Made by a program: the position numbers and the translations under genes. From Celeribacter litoreus (lineage in GTDB: Bacteria > Pseudomonadota > Alphaproteobacteria > Rhodobacterales > Rhodobacteraceae), in contig NZ_JAIUFY010000005.1 in assembly GCF_020165855.1 (NCBI RefSeq), positions 984,087 to 1,048,086 of the forward strand: 64,000 nucleotides of DNA, in the 5' to 3' direction. The stretch's first letter is position 1, and the number at the start of each line of letters is the position of its first letter. Of this stretch, positions 8,738 through 16,928 are shown piece by piece. The notes under the pieces are model-generated. The model saw only the letters and a list, made by a program, of their open reading frames with translations. It was not told the DNA's origin and ran no database searches.

Positions 8738-10528
8738 ATGGTCAGCACTCCCAATGGTTTCGACCTCGACAACACGGGCAAACGGATCGTCGTTGATCCC
8801 GTGACCCGTATCGAGGGCCACATGCGCTGCGAAGTGAACGTGGACGAGCAAGGCGTGATCCGTAACGCCGTGTCCACCGGCACGATGTGGCGCGGTCTCG
8901 AAGTGATCCTCAAAGGCCGCGATCCGCGTGATGCGTGGGCCTTCACCGAGCGCATCTGTGGCGTTTGCACCGGCACCCACGCACTCACCTCTGTGCGCGC
9001 GGTGGAAGATGCGCTTGGCATCCAGATCCCGGACAACGCGAACTCCATCCGCAATATTATGCAGCTGAACCTGCAAATCCACGACCATATCGTGCATTTC
9101 TATCACCTGCACGCGCTCGACTGGGTGAACCCCGTCAACGCGCTCAAAGCGGACCCGAAAGCGACCTCCGAGTTGCAGCAGATGGTGAGCCCGTCTCACC
9201 CGCTGTCCTCGCCGGGCTATTTCCGCGATGTGCAGAACCGTCTCAAGAAGTTCGTTGAGAGCGGCCAGCTTGGCCTCTTCAAGAACGGCTACTGGGACAA
9301 TCCGGCCTATAAACTGCCGCCCGAAGCTGATCTGATGGCGACCACGCACTATCTCGAGGCGCTCGATCTGCAGAAAGAGGTGGTGAAGGTTCACACGATC
9401 TTCGGCGGCAAGAACCCTCACCCGAACTGGCTCGTGGGTGGTGTGCCGTGTCCGATCAATGTGGACGGTGTTGGTGGCGTTGGCGCGATCAACATGGAGC
9501 GTCTCAACATGGTTGAGTCGATCATCAACAAGTGCATCGAGTTCAACAAGAACGTCTATGTGCCCGACGTGATCGCCATCGGCGGCTTCTACAAAAACTG
9601 GCTCTACGGTGGCGGTCTGTCCTCCAAGGCGTGTCTCGCCTACGGTGACATTCCGGAAAACGCGAACGACTTCTCCGCGGAGCAGCTTCACCTGCCGCGC
9701 GGCGCGATCATCAATGGCGATCTCTCGACCGTCTACGACGTTGACCCGCGCGATCCGGAGCAGGTTCAGGAATTCGTCGATCACTCGTGGTACGAATACG
9801 GCGAGCCGGGCAAAGGCCTGCACCCGTGGGATGGGGAAACCTCTCCGAAGTTCGAGCTTGGCCCGAACGCCAAGGGCACCCGCACCAACATCAAAGAGCT
9901 TGATGAGGGCGCGAAATACTCTTGGATCAAGGCGCCGCGCTGGAAAGGTCACGCGATGGAAGTGGGGCCGCTGGCCCGTTACATCGTTGGCTACGCGAAG
10001 GGTCATGAAGAGATCACGGATCAGGTCAACGGCTTGCTTCGCACGATGGATCTGCCGGTCGATGCGCTCTTCTCGACGCTCGGTCGTACGGCGGCTCGCG
10101 CGCTCGAATCCGAGTATTGCGGTCGCCTGCAGAAGCACTTCTTCGACAAGCTGGTGACGAACATCAAAAACGGCGACAGCTCCACGGCGAACGTCGAAAA
10201 GTGGGATCCGTCGACTTGGCCGGCCGAGGCAAAAGGCGTTGGCATGACCGAGGCCCCGCGTGGTGCTCTGGGTCACTGGATCAAGATCAAGGACGGTCGC
10301 ATCGAGAACTACCAGTGCGTCGTGCCGACGACATGGAACGGGTCGCCGCGCGATGCCGCAGGCAACATCGGGGCGTTCGAAGCATCGCTTCTCAACACGC
10401 CGATGGAACGTCCGGAAGAACCGGTCGAAATCCTGCGCACGCTGCACTCGTTCGACCCGTGTCTTGCCTGTTCGACCCACGTGATGTCTCCGGACGGGGA
10501 TGAACTCACGACCGTCAAAGTGCGCTAA
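8738..10528 (+). CDS. hupL: HupL, uptake [NiFe] hydrogenase large subunit
   Basis: Catalytic subunit oxidising H2 on the periplasmic face, 596 residues. NiFe ligands are C74 and C77 in [11 protein letters not shown] and the C-terminal pair in DPCLAC. The sequence continues after CSTH with a 15-residue extension ([15 protein letters not shown]) that HupD should remove after nickel insertion. Gas-channel positions are Val76 and Leu124, the normal pair for energy-converting enzymes. It has no signal peptide of its own and is carried out by HupS. It starts three bases after the hupS stop. A very long open frame on the opposite strand here is a codon-usage shadow. Confidence 0.96.
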   Translation: MVSTPNGFDLDNTGKRIVVDPVTRIEGHMRCEVNVDEQGVIRNAVSTGTMWRGLEVILKGRDPRDAWAFTERICGVCTGTHALTSVRAVEDALGIQIPDNANSIRNIMQLNLQIHDHIVHFYHLHALDWVNPVNALKADPKATSELQQMVSPSHPLSSPGYFRDVQNRLKKFVESGQLGLFKNGYWDNPAYKLPPEADLMATTHYLEALDLQKEVVKVHTIFGGKNPHPNWLVGGVPCPINVDGVGGVGAINMERLNMVESIINKCIEFNKNVYVPDVIAIGGFYKNWLYGGGLSSKACLAYGDIPENANDFSAEQLHLPRGAIINGDLSTVYDVDPRDPEQVQEFVDHSWYEYGEPGKGLHPWDGETSPKFELGPNAKGTRTNIKELDEGAKYSWIKAPRWKGHAMEVGPLARYIVGYAKGHEEITDQVNGLLRTMDLPVDALFSTLGRTAARALESEYCGRLQKHFFDKLVTNIKNGDSSTANVEKWDPSTWPAEAKGVGMTEAPRGALGHWIKIKDGRIENYQCVVPTTWNGSPRDAAGNIGAFEASLLNTPMERPEEPVEILRTLHSFDPCLACSTHVMSPDGDELTTVKVR

Positions 10529-10542
10529 GGGAGGATCGCACC

Positions 10543-10731
10543 ATGAAAAAACTCATCGCACTCTCCATGCTGATGGCAACCCCTGCGCTGGCCCATGAGG
10601 GTCACGCAGAACTCGCTGGCAGTCACGGGCATCAGGCCGCGCATTTCGCGATGGCGGCCATTGCGGCCGCTGTGGTCTGGCTCGTGGTTGAGACGGTCAA
10701 AGGTAGGGCCGCGCGCACCAAGGGGGAATGA
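10543..10731 (+). CDS. Small His-rich single-helix protein between hupL and hupC
   Basis: 62-residue protein with a clear Sec signal-like start (MKKLIALSMLMATPALA), followed by a short segment with five histidines (HEGHAELAGSHGHQAAH), one membrane helix (about 37-52) and a basic tail. It begins 14 bases after hupL behind GGGAGG, and ends three bases before hupC, so it is almost certainly translated with the structural genes. It resembles small uncharacterised Rhodobacterales proteins that I recall under a DUF label (DUF6732), but this is from memory. It is not part of the hupSLC order I know from R. capsulatus. A metal-related or HupC-assembly role is only a guess from its position and histidines. 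Confidence 0.75.
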   Translation: MKKLIALSMLMATPALAHEGHAELAGSHGHQAAHFAMAAIAAAVVWLVVETVKGRAARTKGE

Positions 10732-10734
10732 CGG

Positions 10735-11514
10735 ATGGCTGACGATTCCATTCACACCCCGAACCCGAACATGCCGCTCCCCTTGGAGGCGTCCCGCCTG
10801 ACAGGGGATGCAACGGCCGAGGACATTGAAAGCATCCGCACGCGGACGTCAGTCTTTGTCTACGAATGGCCGGTGCGCCTGTGGCATTGGGTGAATGCGC
10901 TCGCGATCATGATCCTGTGCTTTTCGGGTTGGTTCATCGCGTCTCCGCTTCCGTCCATGGACTACGCCGAGGCGACGTATCAGTTCGTTATGGGCTACAT
11001 CCGCTTCGCACACTTCGCGGCAGGGATGATCCTCACTGTGGGTTTCTTCGGGCGCATCTACTGGGCGTTCGTTGGCAACCACCACGCCAAGCAACTCTTC
11101 TACATTCCGGTGTGGAAAAAGCGCTGGTGGCAGGAAGTTGTCTTCGAGTTGAAGTGGTATGCTTTCCTTGAAAAAGAGCCGAAGAAATACGTGGGTCACA
11201 ACCCTTTGGCGCAAACCGCTATGTTCTTCTTCATGACGCTTGGTCTGACCTTTATGATCCTGACCGGTTGGGCGCTCTATTCCGAAGGCACAGGGCAGGG
11301 CAGCTTTGCTGATAGCGTGGCTGGTTGGGTTTTGACGCTCTTTGGCAATAGCCAGATCGTCCACTCCGTTCATCATCTCGGCATGTGGTTCATTGTGGTC
11401 TTTATGATCATCCACATCTACGCGGCGATCCGCGAAGACATCCTGTCGCGCCAGTCCATGGTCTCGACGATGATTTCGGGGACGCGGACGTTCAAGGACG
11501 ACCGTCCGGAGTAA
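10735..11514 (+). CDS. hupC: HupC, Ni/Fe-hydrogenase b-type cytochrome
   Basis: Dihaem membrane subunit that anchors HupSL and passes electrons to quinone. The 259 residues show a hydrophilic N-terminal tail (1-40), then four membrane helices at about 55-75, 88-110, 160-182 and 210-230. Histidines suited to haem binding lie in RLWHWVNAL, RFAHFAAG, and in the last helix around SVHHLGMWFIVVFMIIH. Aromatic and basic residues between helices two and three (KKRWWQEVVFELKWY) fit the cytoplasmic loop of the family. It is the last gene before a 321-base gap containing a possible terminator. Confidence 0.94.
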   Translation: MADDSIHTPNPNMPLPLEASRLTGDATAEDIESIRTRTSVFVYEWPVRLWHWVNALAIMILCFSGWFIASPLPSMDYAEATYQFVMGYIRFAHFAAGMILTVGFFGRIYWAFVGNHHAKQLFYIPVWKKRWWQEVVFELKWYAFLEKEPKKYVGHNPLAQTAMFFFMTLGLTFMILTGWALYSEGTGQGSFADSVAGWVLTLFGNSQIVHSVHHLGMWFIVVFMIIHIYAAIREDILSRQSMVSTMISGTRTFKDDRPE

Positions 11515-11835
11515 TCTTCCGATCGTGCCGCAAGGCGACAAATCAGAATCAAAGAATGGCGGGGGCAACCTCGCCTTTCTGCATTTTTGCCTTTCGGTTT
11601 TTGGATGAATCGGAAATAAACTTTCCACCCACATTTCTGGATATGCGAATTGTTATGCGCAAAATGCAGCAATTTCCGCGTCTTAACGGTGTGCCATTGT
11701 ATTCCGAAAAATGCGTGAGCCCGAAAATCAGAAGGAATACGATCACTGGACAACAAGATCGGAAACTAACCATCCACCCGTTTGGGCGCTAACAGACGCG
11801 CAAGGGGCAGGATGGGTCCTTAGGAGGAAGGGCAG
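11515..11835. other. 321-base gap between hupC and hupD
   Basis: This is the only stretch above 300 bases without a gene. It is visibly more AT-rich than its surroundings, especially 11580-11760. No open frame looks coding on either strand. It holds a hairpin at 11558-11575 and a good ribosome site, TAGGAGGAAGG, before hupD at 11836. It could carry a promoter for the maturation genes, which would let them be made when hupSL is off, but I find no convincing -35/-10 pair. Confidence 0.5.
11558..11590 (+). terminator. Possible intrinsic or attenuating terminator after hupC
   Basis: Seven-pair stem GGCGGGG/CCTCGCC with one G-U pair and a four-base GCAA loop, followed by TTTCTGCATTTTT. The T run is interrupted, so termination would be partial. 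It lies 43 bases after the hupC stop and would raise structural gene output relative to hupD-hypE. Confidence 0.45.
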
Positions 11836-12441
11836 ATGACTGCACGAATTTTGATCCTCGGCATCGGCAATGTGCTGTGGGCGGATGAGGGCTTTGGTGT
11901 GCGCTGCGTCGAAGAACTTGCGCAGACCTATGCGTTCGGACCGGAGGTCAAGCTGCTGGACGGTGGCACGCAGGGTCTCTATCTCCTGCCGTTTCTTGAA
12001 GACGTCGACACGCTCCTCGTCTTTGACGCGGTGGACTACGGTTTGGAGCCAGGCACGCTCAAAATCGTCGAGGACGATGAGGTGCCGTCCTTCATGGGCG
12101 CAAAGAAAATGTCGCTCCATCAGACCGGCTTTCAGGACGTGCTCGCGACCGCTGAACTCAAAGGCATCTGCCCCGAGCGTCTGATCCTCATCGGCTGCCA
12201 GCCCGAGGAACTCGAAGACTACGGCGGAGGTCTGCGTGACATCGTCGCGGCCCAGATCGCGCCCGCGATCGAGATCGCGCTCGAAAAACTCCGCGCGCTG
12301 GGTGTCGCTTTCGAACTCGGTCAAACGCCGACCAACGACCTCGCCGATCCGTCCATCATGCGCGGCGCCTATGAGGATGGCCGTCCGAGCGAAGAAGAGG
12401 CGTGCCGCATCGGCGACGACCGCTTCCTGCCGCAGGTCTGA
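11836..12441 (+). CDS. hupD: HupD, hydrogenase maturation endopeptidase
   Basis: Nickel-dependent endopeptidase that cuts the C-terminal extension of HupL after the histidine of DPCxxCxxH. The 201 residues start with LILGIGNVLWADEGFGVR, whose Glu is a metal ligand in HybD. The second acidic ligand lies in DTLLVFDAVDYG, and the His ligand in MSLHQTGF near residue 95. The start at 11836 has a strong TAGGAGGAAGG site. The C-terminal tail after residue 165 is longer than in HybD. HupV lacks a cleavable tail, so HupL is the only visible substrate. Confidence 0.93.
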   Translation: MTARILILGIGNVLWADEGFGVRCVEELAQTYAFGPEVKLLDGGTQGLYLLPFLEDVDTLLVFDAVDYGLEPGTLKIVEDDEVPSFMGAKKMSLHQTGFQDVLATAELKGICPERLILIGCQPEELEDYGGGLRDIVAAQIAPAIEIALEKLRALGVAFELGQTPTNDLADPSIMRGAYEDGRPSEEEACRIGDDRFLPQV

Positions 12442-12445
12442 TCCG

Positions 12446-12766
12446 ATGTGTGTCGGCATTCCTATGAAAATCCTCTTCGGTGAAGACCTCCACGCGACGG
12501 CCACCGACGGGGAACAGAACCACCTGATCGACATGTCCCTGACGGGGCCGGTCGAGCCGGGGACATGGGTTCTCACCTTCCTCGGGACCGCACGAGACGT
12601 GCTCGACGAAGAGCAGGCCCTCAAAATCCAAAGCGCGCTCAAGGGCCTCGCGGCTCTGATGGAGGGCCGCGATCTCGGTGACGCCTTCGCTGATCTCGAA
12701 GCACGCGAACCACAACTGCCGCCGCACCTGCAGGCGGCCTATGACAAGGGAGAGACAGTCGGATGA
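12446..12766 (+). CDS. hupF: HupF, HypC-family chaperone of the large subunit
   Basis: 106-residue HypC paralogue starting MCVGIPMKI; Cys2 is the residue that binds the Fe(CN)2CO unit or the large-subunit precursor in this family. In Rhizobium leguminosarum HupF protects HupL during maturation in the presence of O2. The ATG at 12446 lies four bases after the hupD stop; longer frames upstream only shadow hupD. It is longer than HypC (100 residues here), with a C-terminal helix rich in Leu and Ala. It ends in an ATGA overlap with hupG. Confidence 0.9.
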   Translation: MCVGIPMKILFGEDLHATATDGEQNHLIDMSLTGPVEPGTWVLTFLGTARDVLDEEQALKIQSALKGLAALMEGRDLGDAFADLEAREPQLPPHLQAAYDKGETVG

Positions 12767-13149
12767 GCCATCCATTGATTGAACGATTGACCAGCGAATT
12801 CGGCTGGCCGGTTCTGGACACCGAACATGACATTCGCGAATTCGGCAGCCTGCCGGGAACGCACGTCTTCTTTTGCCCGGGCGATCCGAAACGCAATCTG
12901 GAGAGCGCCGACGTGGCCGTGATCCTGCCTGAGCTTAAACTCGCGTTTCAGGGCAAGTTCGACTGCGCCGTAGTGGGTGCGGGCGTGGAAACGGCGCTGC
13001 GCGAGGCGACCGGCGTGCTCAAAACCCCCTCGCTGATTTTCTACCGCGACGGACAGTTCCTCGCCGGTATTCCGAAGGTCCGCAACTGGGACGACTACAT
13101 GAACCGCATCGCGCAAATCCTCGCGATGCCCACGCCGCAGCCGGCGTAA
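12763..13149 (+). CDS. hupG: HupG, hydrogenase assembly protein (HoxO/HyaE family)
   Basis: 128-residue cytoplasmic protein with a thioredoxin-like pattern (GLPVLDTEHDIREFG-like start region, then TPSLIFYRDGQFLAGIPKVRNWDDY near 85-110), typical of HyaE/HoxO. It lacks a CxxC redox pair, as its family does. HyaE-type proteins hold the small-subunit precursor and its Tat signal until the Fe-S clusters are in place. Its start overlaps the hupF stop (ATGA), and hupH follows 22 bases later. Identification rests on family pattern and gene order. Confidence 0.85.
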   Translation: MSHPLIERLTSEFGWPVLDTEHDIREFGSLPGTHVFFCPGDPKRNLESADVAVILPELKLAFQGKFDCAVVGAGVETALREATGVLKTPSLIFYRDGQFLAGIPKVRNWDDYMNRIAQILAMPTPQPA

Positions 13150-13171
13150 GGGACAAGAAGGACACGCACAC

Positions 13172-14005
13172 ATGGTAAACAACTTTCAGCTTCCGCCGAT
13201 GGGATTTGGTCCCGGGTCTCAGGTCGAAGAGGGCGAAGACCTCGAATACATGGACATGCCGCAGGACATGCGGACCTATAGCCTCCACGTGCCGGAAATG
13301 GACGAGATGGGCGATGTGTCTGCCGCTCTCGAAATGATGGAACAAATCTCCCGCGCCTGCGCTGTCGCTGCAGAGACCGGCATCGGGGAAACCTTTGATC
13401 TCAGCGGGTTGAATGCGGAAAACCGTGCTCTCATGGCGGAAACAATGGGCGCGGGCGAAGTGGCGATGAAAGTGCGCGGCATTCCCGCCGTCGCCGTTCA
13501 GGAAAGCGTGTTCGCGGGTGTTTGGGGCCTCAAGGCGGCAGGTGTCGACAAGATCGAAGTGGGCCGTGTGCCGGACCTCGCGCAGAGCCGTGCGCATGAG
13601 CCGTTCCGCCCCGCGCTCTTGAATGATGCGCCGCGCACCGTTGGCGTGGTCAACGCGCCCTCACTGCTCGTCGAGCTGATTGATAAATCGAAGACCTACA
13701 CGCTTGGCGATGTGCCGCATGTTGTGAACCTCACGCTGCTGCCGCACACCGAGGAAGACCTCGCATGGCTCGCACAGGCGCTCGGGCAAGGCGCGACAGA
13801 AGTGCTCTCTCGCGGGTATGGCAACTGCCGGGTGACGGCGACGGCGCTGCCCTATGTCTGGCGCGTGCAGTTCTACAACTCGATGGACACGCTGATCCTC
13901 GACACGTTTGAAGTGACCGACATGCCGGAGGTCGCGCTCGCCGCGAAAGAAGACCTCGAAGACAGCGCAGAGCGCGTCAAAGAAGTGCTGGAGGCCATCC
14001 GATGA
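13172..14005 (+). CDS. hupH: HupH, hydrogenase expression/formation protein (HoxQ/HyaF)
   Basis: 277-residue member of the HupH/HoxQ/HyaF family. The acidic, proline-rich start (FQLPPMGFGPGSQ), the central ARALAQSRAHEPF-like region and the C-terminal LSRGYGNCRVTATALPYVWRVQ block, followed by a VQFYNSMDTLILDTFEV strand, are the usual family marks. Family members help mature the Fe-S subunit together with HupG. It is soluble, with no signal peptide. The ATG at 13172 follows a GGACAAGAAGGA site. The stop overlaps the hupJ start by four bases. Confidence 0.9.
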   Translation: MVNNFQLPPMGFGPGSQVEEGEDLEYMDMPQDMRTYSLHVPEMDEMGDVSAALEMMEQISRACAVAAETGIGETFDLSGLNAENRALMAETMGAGEVAMKVRGIPAVAVQESVFAGVWGLKAAGVDKIEVGRVPDLAQSRAHEPFRPALLNDAPRTVGVVNAPSLLVELIDKSKTYTLGDVPHVVNLTLLPHTEEDLAWLAQALGQGATEVLSRGYGNCRVTATALPYVWRVQFYNSMDTLILDTFEVTDMPEVALAAKEDLEDSAERVKEVLEAIR

Positions 14006-14835
14006 GCGGGTTTGAGGGCTCCTATCTGGGCGCGAATGATAAAATCTCCGATCAGGCGATCATGGAGTGCAAAATCTGCTGGACGCCCTACGATCCGGCG
14101 GAAGGCGATGACACGCGCTCCATCCTGCCCGGCACGCCGTTCCTCGCGTTGCCGGAGGACTGGAAATGCCCGAACTGCGACGCACCGAAAGAGCAGTTTC
14201 TTGTCTCTGAGGACCCGGGTTCCGACGCCATGCTCGCGGCCGCCCGCCTGTCGCGCAAGACCGAAGCACTGGTGAATGATTTCACCGAGGTCTGGCACGC
14301 GAAAATGCGGGATGTGCCGCTGGTGAACAAGCTCCTGCATGTGCAGGCTGTGGGCTTTATGGAATACGACGGCCGCCCCCTCGGTGTCCTAATCTCACCA
14401 TGGTTTATGAACCTGATGATGCTCCCCGCCGAGGGGGAGGACTGGAGTGAATTGAAAGCTGGTGAGAAGGAAGTTATCTCTTTCCCTTCAGGCGATTACG
14501 AGTTCATCCATAACACCCGCGAGCAAACTGGCGGCTACAAGGCCTGTTCTCTGTTTTCGCCGATGGGGGACTTCAAGACCCACCAACAGGCCGTTGATGT
14601 CGCTGCTGCTGTGATGGTCCACCTGTTCGAAGAAGAGCATCGTGCCGAGACCGACCGCCGCGCCGACATTCGTGCTGCCCGTGAGGACGAAGTTGCCGCC
14701 GTAGAGGCCGCAGAACGCGAGGAGGCCGAGGCCGAGGCACGCGCCGAGGAACTGGCATCCGCGCCGTCCCGTCGTCAGGTTCTGACCGCAGGACTTGCAT
14801 CCGCGCCGGAACAGGCAGAGGCTACCGGAGAGTAA
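14002..14835 (+). CDS. hupJ: HupJ, rubredoxin-HybE fusion assembly protein
   Basis: Two-domain maturation factor of 277 residues. Residues about 20-70 are a rubredoxin with both CxxC knuckles (MECKICWTPYDP and DWKCPNCDAPK). Residues about 90-215 are a HybE/HupJ-type chaperone domain (YDGRPLGVLISPWFMNLMMLP). The last 60 residues are a charged Glu/Ala/Arg helix followed by a disordered tail. In R. leguminosarum the parts are separate (HupI, HupJ); the fused form is the one I recall for R. capsulatus. HupI/HupJ act on HupS maturation under oxygen. It overlaps hupH by four bases and precedes hupK by six. Confidence 0.9.
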   Translation: MSGFEGSYLGANDKISDQAIMECKICWTPYDPAEGDDTRSILPGTPFLALPEDWKCPNCDAPKEQFLVSEDPGSDAMLAAARLSRKTEALVNDFTEVWHAKMRDVPLVNKLLHVQAVGFMEYDGRPLGVLISPWFMNLMMLPAEGEDWSELKAGEKEVISFPSGDYEFIHNTREQTGGYKACSLFSPMGDFKTHQQAVDVAAAVMVHLFEEEHRAETDRRADIRAAREDEVAAVEAAEREEAEAEARAEELASAPSRRQVLTAGLASAPEQAEATGE

Positions 14836-14841
14836 CTTACC

Positions 14842-15702
14842 ATGACGTCCTCATTTGCCCCTCTTGCTGCCACCTGTGCTCCGGCTCTGCCGGTGCAGCA
14901 GTTGGTTATTGGCAAGCCGGTGGGTGAGGTCGTCGCCCTGATCCCGCGACTGTTCAATCTCTGCAAAGGGGCGCAGGAAGCGGCGGTCAAACTTGCGCTT
15001 GGTGTCGATCTCGGGGCCACAGCGACCGCCGATCTCGGGGCCGAGTTCGCGCGTGATCACCTTCTTCGTCTCGGGCTGATCTTGCCGAAGAGCCTCGGTC
15101 TTGATCCTCTGCCGGTCGGGCAGGGGGCTGAGGGCCTGATGCCCGCGGATATGCCTGCGGACTGGGATGCGTTCAGCGCATGGATGGAGAGCGGACAGGG
15201 CTTTGCGCCCGTGTTTGCCGCGCTCAATGAGGCGTTTGAAGCGGGCGAAGCGGTGGCGGTTTTGCCGACACCGACGGACGACGACTTCTTTGAGGCGGGG
15301 GCCTATGAAAACTCCACCGCGATCAGACATATTCAAAAACCGTTGATGCAAATCATGGAAGAGAAGTTTGGACGCGGTCCATTGTGGCGCGCGACAGCCC
15401 GTCTCCTGGATTTGCAGGACTGTCTGTCGGGCGACCTGCCTGCGCCGCGTCTGATTGGCGACGGGGCAGCGCTCGTTCCGGCGTCGCGCGGTGTCTACGC
15501 TGTGCGTGCGACGGCCAAAGACGGGTATGTGACGCAATTCTCGCGGGTGACCCCGACGGATCACCTCATGGCCTCGGGTGGTATCATGGAGAAGACCTTG
15601 GAAAACCTGCCAGCCTCGAAACACCACCTCGCTGCGGTCGTTCTCGACACGCTCGACCCGTGTGTGCCCGTGAACCTGTCCGGAGGCGCGGCTGATGCAT
15701 GA
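14842..15702 (+). CDS. hupK: HupK, scaffold protein related to the large subunit
   Basis: 286-residue degenerate relative of [NiFe] large subunits (HoxV family). The N-terminal RICGxC site is reduced to a single Cys in [10 protein letters not shown] near residue 40. The C-terminal DPCxxC is reduced to DTLDPCVPV with one Cys. Such proteins are proposed to carry the Fe(CN)2CO unit to HupL. The loss of half of each Cys pair matches that idea and rules out a catalytic role. It overlaps hypA by eight bases. Earlier in-frame starts are absent, so the ATG at 14842 is the likely start. Confidence 0.88.
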   Translation: MTSSFAPLAATCAPALPVQQLVIGKPVGEVVALIPRLFNLCKGAQEAAVKLALGVDLGATATADLGAEFARDHLLRLGLILPKSLGLDPLPVGQGAEGLMPADMPADWDAFSAWMESGQGFAPVFAALNEAFEAGEAVAVLPTPTDDDFFEAGAYENSTAIRHIQKPLMQIMEEKFGRGPLWRATARLLDLQDCLSGDLPAPRLIGDGAALVPASRGVYAVRATAKDGYVTQFSRVTPTDHLMASGGIMEKTLENLPASKHHLAAVVLDTLDPCVPVNLSGGAADA

Positions 15703-16036
15703 AATGTCGCTCGCAGAAGGCATCCGCACGGTGATTGAGGATAGCGCGCGCGTGAACGGGTTCGATCACGTGAAAAAGGTGCGCGTCGAAATCGGGAAAT
15801 TCGCGGGCGTTGAAAAGCCCGCGCTGGAATTCGCGTTTGACGTGGTCATGCGCGGTTCTGTGGCCGAAGGAGCCATATTGGAAATGATCGACCTGCCGGG
15901 AAAAGCCATGTGCTACGACTGCGCGAAAGAGGTCGAGATTGAACACCGCTTGGACCTCTGCCCGATTTGTGGCGGTGGCAAGCTGATGCCCTCAGGGGGC
16001 GATGAAATGCGGATCAAAGATTTGGAGGTCAACTGA
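15695..16036 (+). CDS. hypA: HypA, nickel insertion metallochaperone
   Basis: 113-residue metallochaperone delivering nickel to the large subunit with HypB. It starts [10 protein letters not shown], where His2 and the N terminus form the nickel site. The structural zinc site is CYDC near 73-76 with CPIC near 90-93. It starts eight bases inside the end of hupK, and its stop shares one base with the hypB start (TGATG). The full-length family signature is present, and no change is seen in metal-binding residues. Confidence 0.95.
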   Translation: MHEMSLAEGIRTVIEDSARVNGFDHVKKVRVEIGKFAGVEKPALEFAFDVVMRGSVAEGAILEMIDLPGKAMCYDCAKEVEIEHRLDLCPICGGGKLMPSGGDEMRIKDLEVN

Positions 16037-16920
16037 TGTGTACGGTTTGCGGATGCGGATGCGGAACGGCGAGCGTTGAGGGGCATGGTCACGACCATTC
16101 CCATAGCCATGATCACGCCCATGGCCACGATCATCACCACCACGATCACGCGCATGATCACCACCATCATCACGATGGCGATAACATGCATTTCGGCCAT
16201 GGGCCTGCGGGCACAGAAGTGCCGGGCATGTCGCAGGACCGTCTGATCGAGATCGAAACCAACATCCTCGCCAAAAACGACCGGTATGCGGATGGCAACC
16301 GTCACAAACTCGCTCATCTCGGTGCGTTTGCGGTGAACCTTGTGTCCTCGCCAGGCTCGGGCAAGACGACCCTGTTGTGTAAGACAATCGAGATGCTCGG
16401 GGATCAACCTCTCGCTGTGATCGAGGGAGATCAGCAGACCGCCAATGATGCAGAGCGCATCCGCGAAACGGGTGCACGCGCTGTGCAGGTGAACACCGGC
16501 AAGGGCTGTCACCTCGACGGCCATATGGTTGGTCATGCGCTTGAACATCTGACGCTCGAAGAGTGCGCGATGCTCTTTATCGAGAACGTTGGCAACCTCG
16601 TGTGTCCCGCCGGTTTCGACCTCGGCGAAGATTGCAAGGTTGCGATCCTCTCGGTCACTGAAGGCGAAGACAAGCCTTTGAAATATCCGGATATGTTTAC
16701 CGTGTCGGAAATTGCGCTGTTGAATAAAGTGGACCTCGCGCCCTATTGCGATGTCGATCTGGATCTCTACGAGGCCAACCTGCGCCGCGTGAATCCGCAG
16801 ATTGAAATCCTGCGCGTGTCCGCCCGCACCGGCGAAGGGATGGAGGCATGGGTCGATTGGCTCAAGCATCGCCTCGCCACCAAGCCGGTCCACGTTCACC
16901 ATCATGACGCCGCCGAGTGA
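16036..16920 (+). CDS. hypB: HypB, nickel-binding GTPase
   Basis: GTPase that drives nickel insertion and stores nickel; 294 residues. The N terminus has the CxxCGCG-like metal motif ([10 protein letters not shown]). An unusually long histidine tract follows, with 21 His between residues 17 and 55. The GTPase core has the P-loop [11 protein letters not shown] at about 104-114, a switch/metal region with GCHLDGHMV near 160, and the guanine motif NKVDLAP near 235. The His tract is the type that lets HypB store several nickel ions, useful when nickel is scarce. It overlaps hypA by one base and hupR follows. Confidence 0.96.
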   Translation: MCTVCGCGCGTASVEGHGHDHSHSHDHAHGHDHHHHDHAHDHHHHHDGDNMHFGHGPAGTEVPGMSQDRLIEIETNILAKNDRYADGNRHKLAHLGAFAVNLVSSPGSGKTTLLCKTIEMLGDQPLAVIEGDQQTANDAERIRETGARAVQVNTGKGCHLDGHMVGHALEHLTLEECAMLFIENVGNLVCPAGFDLGEDCKVAILSVTEGEDKPLKYPDMFTVSEIALLNKVDLAPYCDVDLDLYEANLRRVNPQIEILRVSARTGEGMEAWVDWLKHRLATKPVHVHHHDAAE

Positions 16921-16928
16921 GAGACGCC

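Noticed and set aside
7742-10480. 912-codon open frame on the minus strand opposite hupS/hupL
   Set aside because: It lies wholly opposite two genes with complete family motifs. Its translation is Arg/His/Val-rich without any domain, as expected for an antisense frame in GC-rich coding DNA.
10735-11514. HupC as a formate-dehydrogenase cytochrome b
   Set aside because: The helix and histidine pattern would fit either, but its position directly behind hupSL decides for the hydrogenase subunit.
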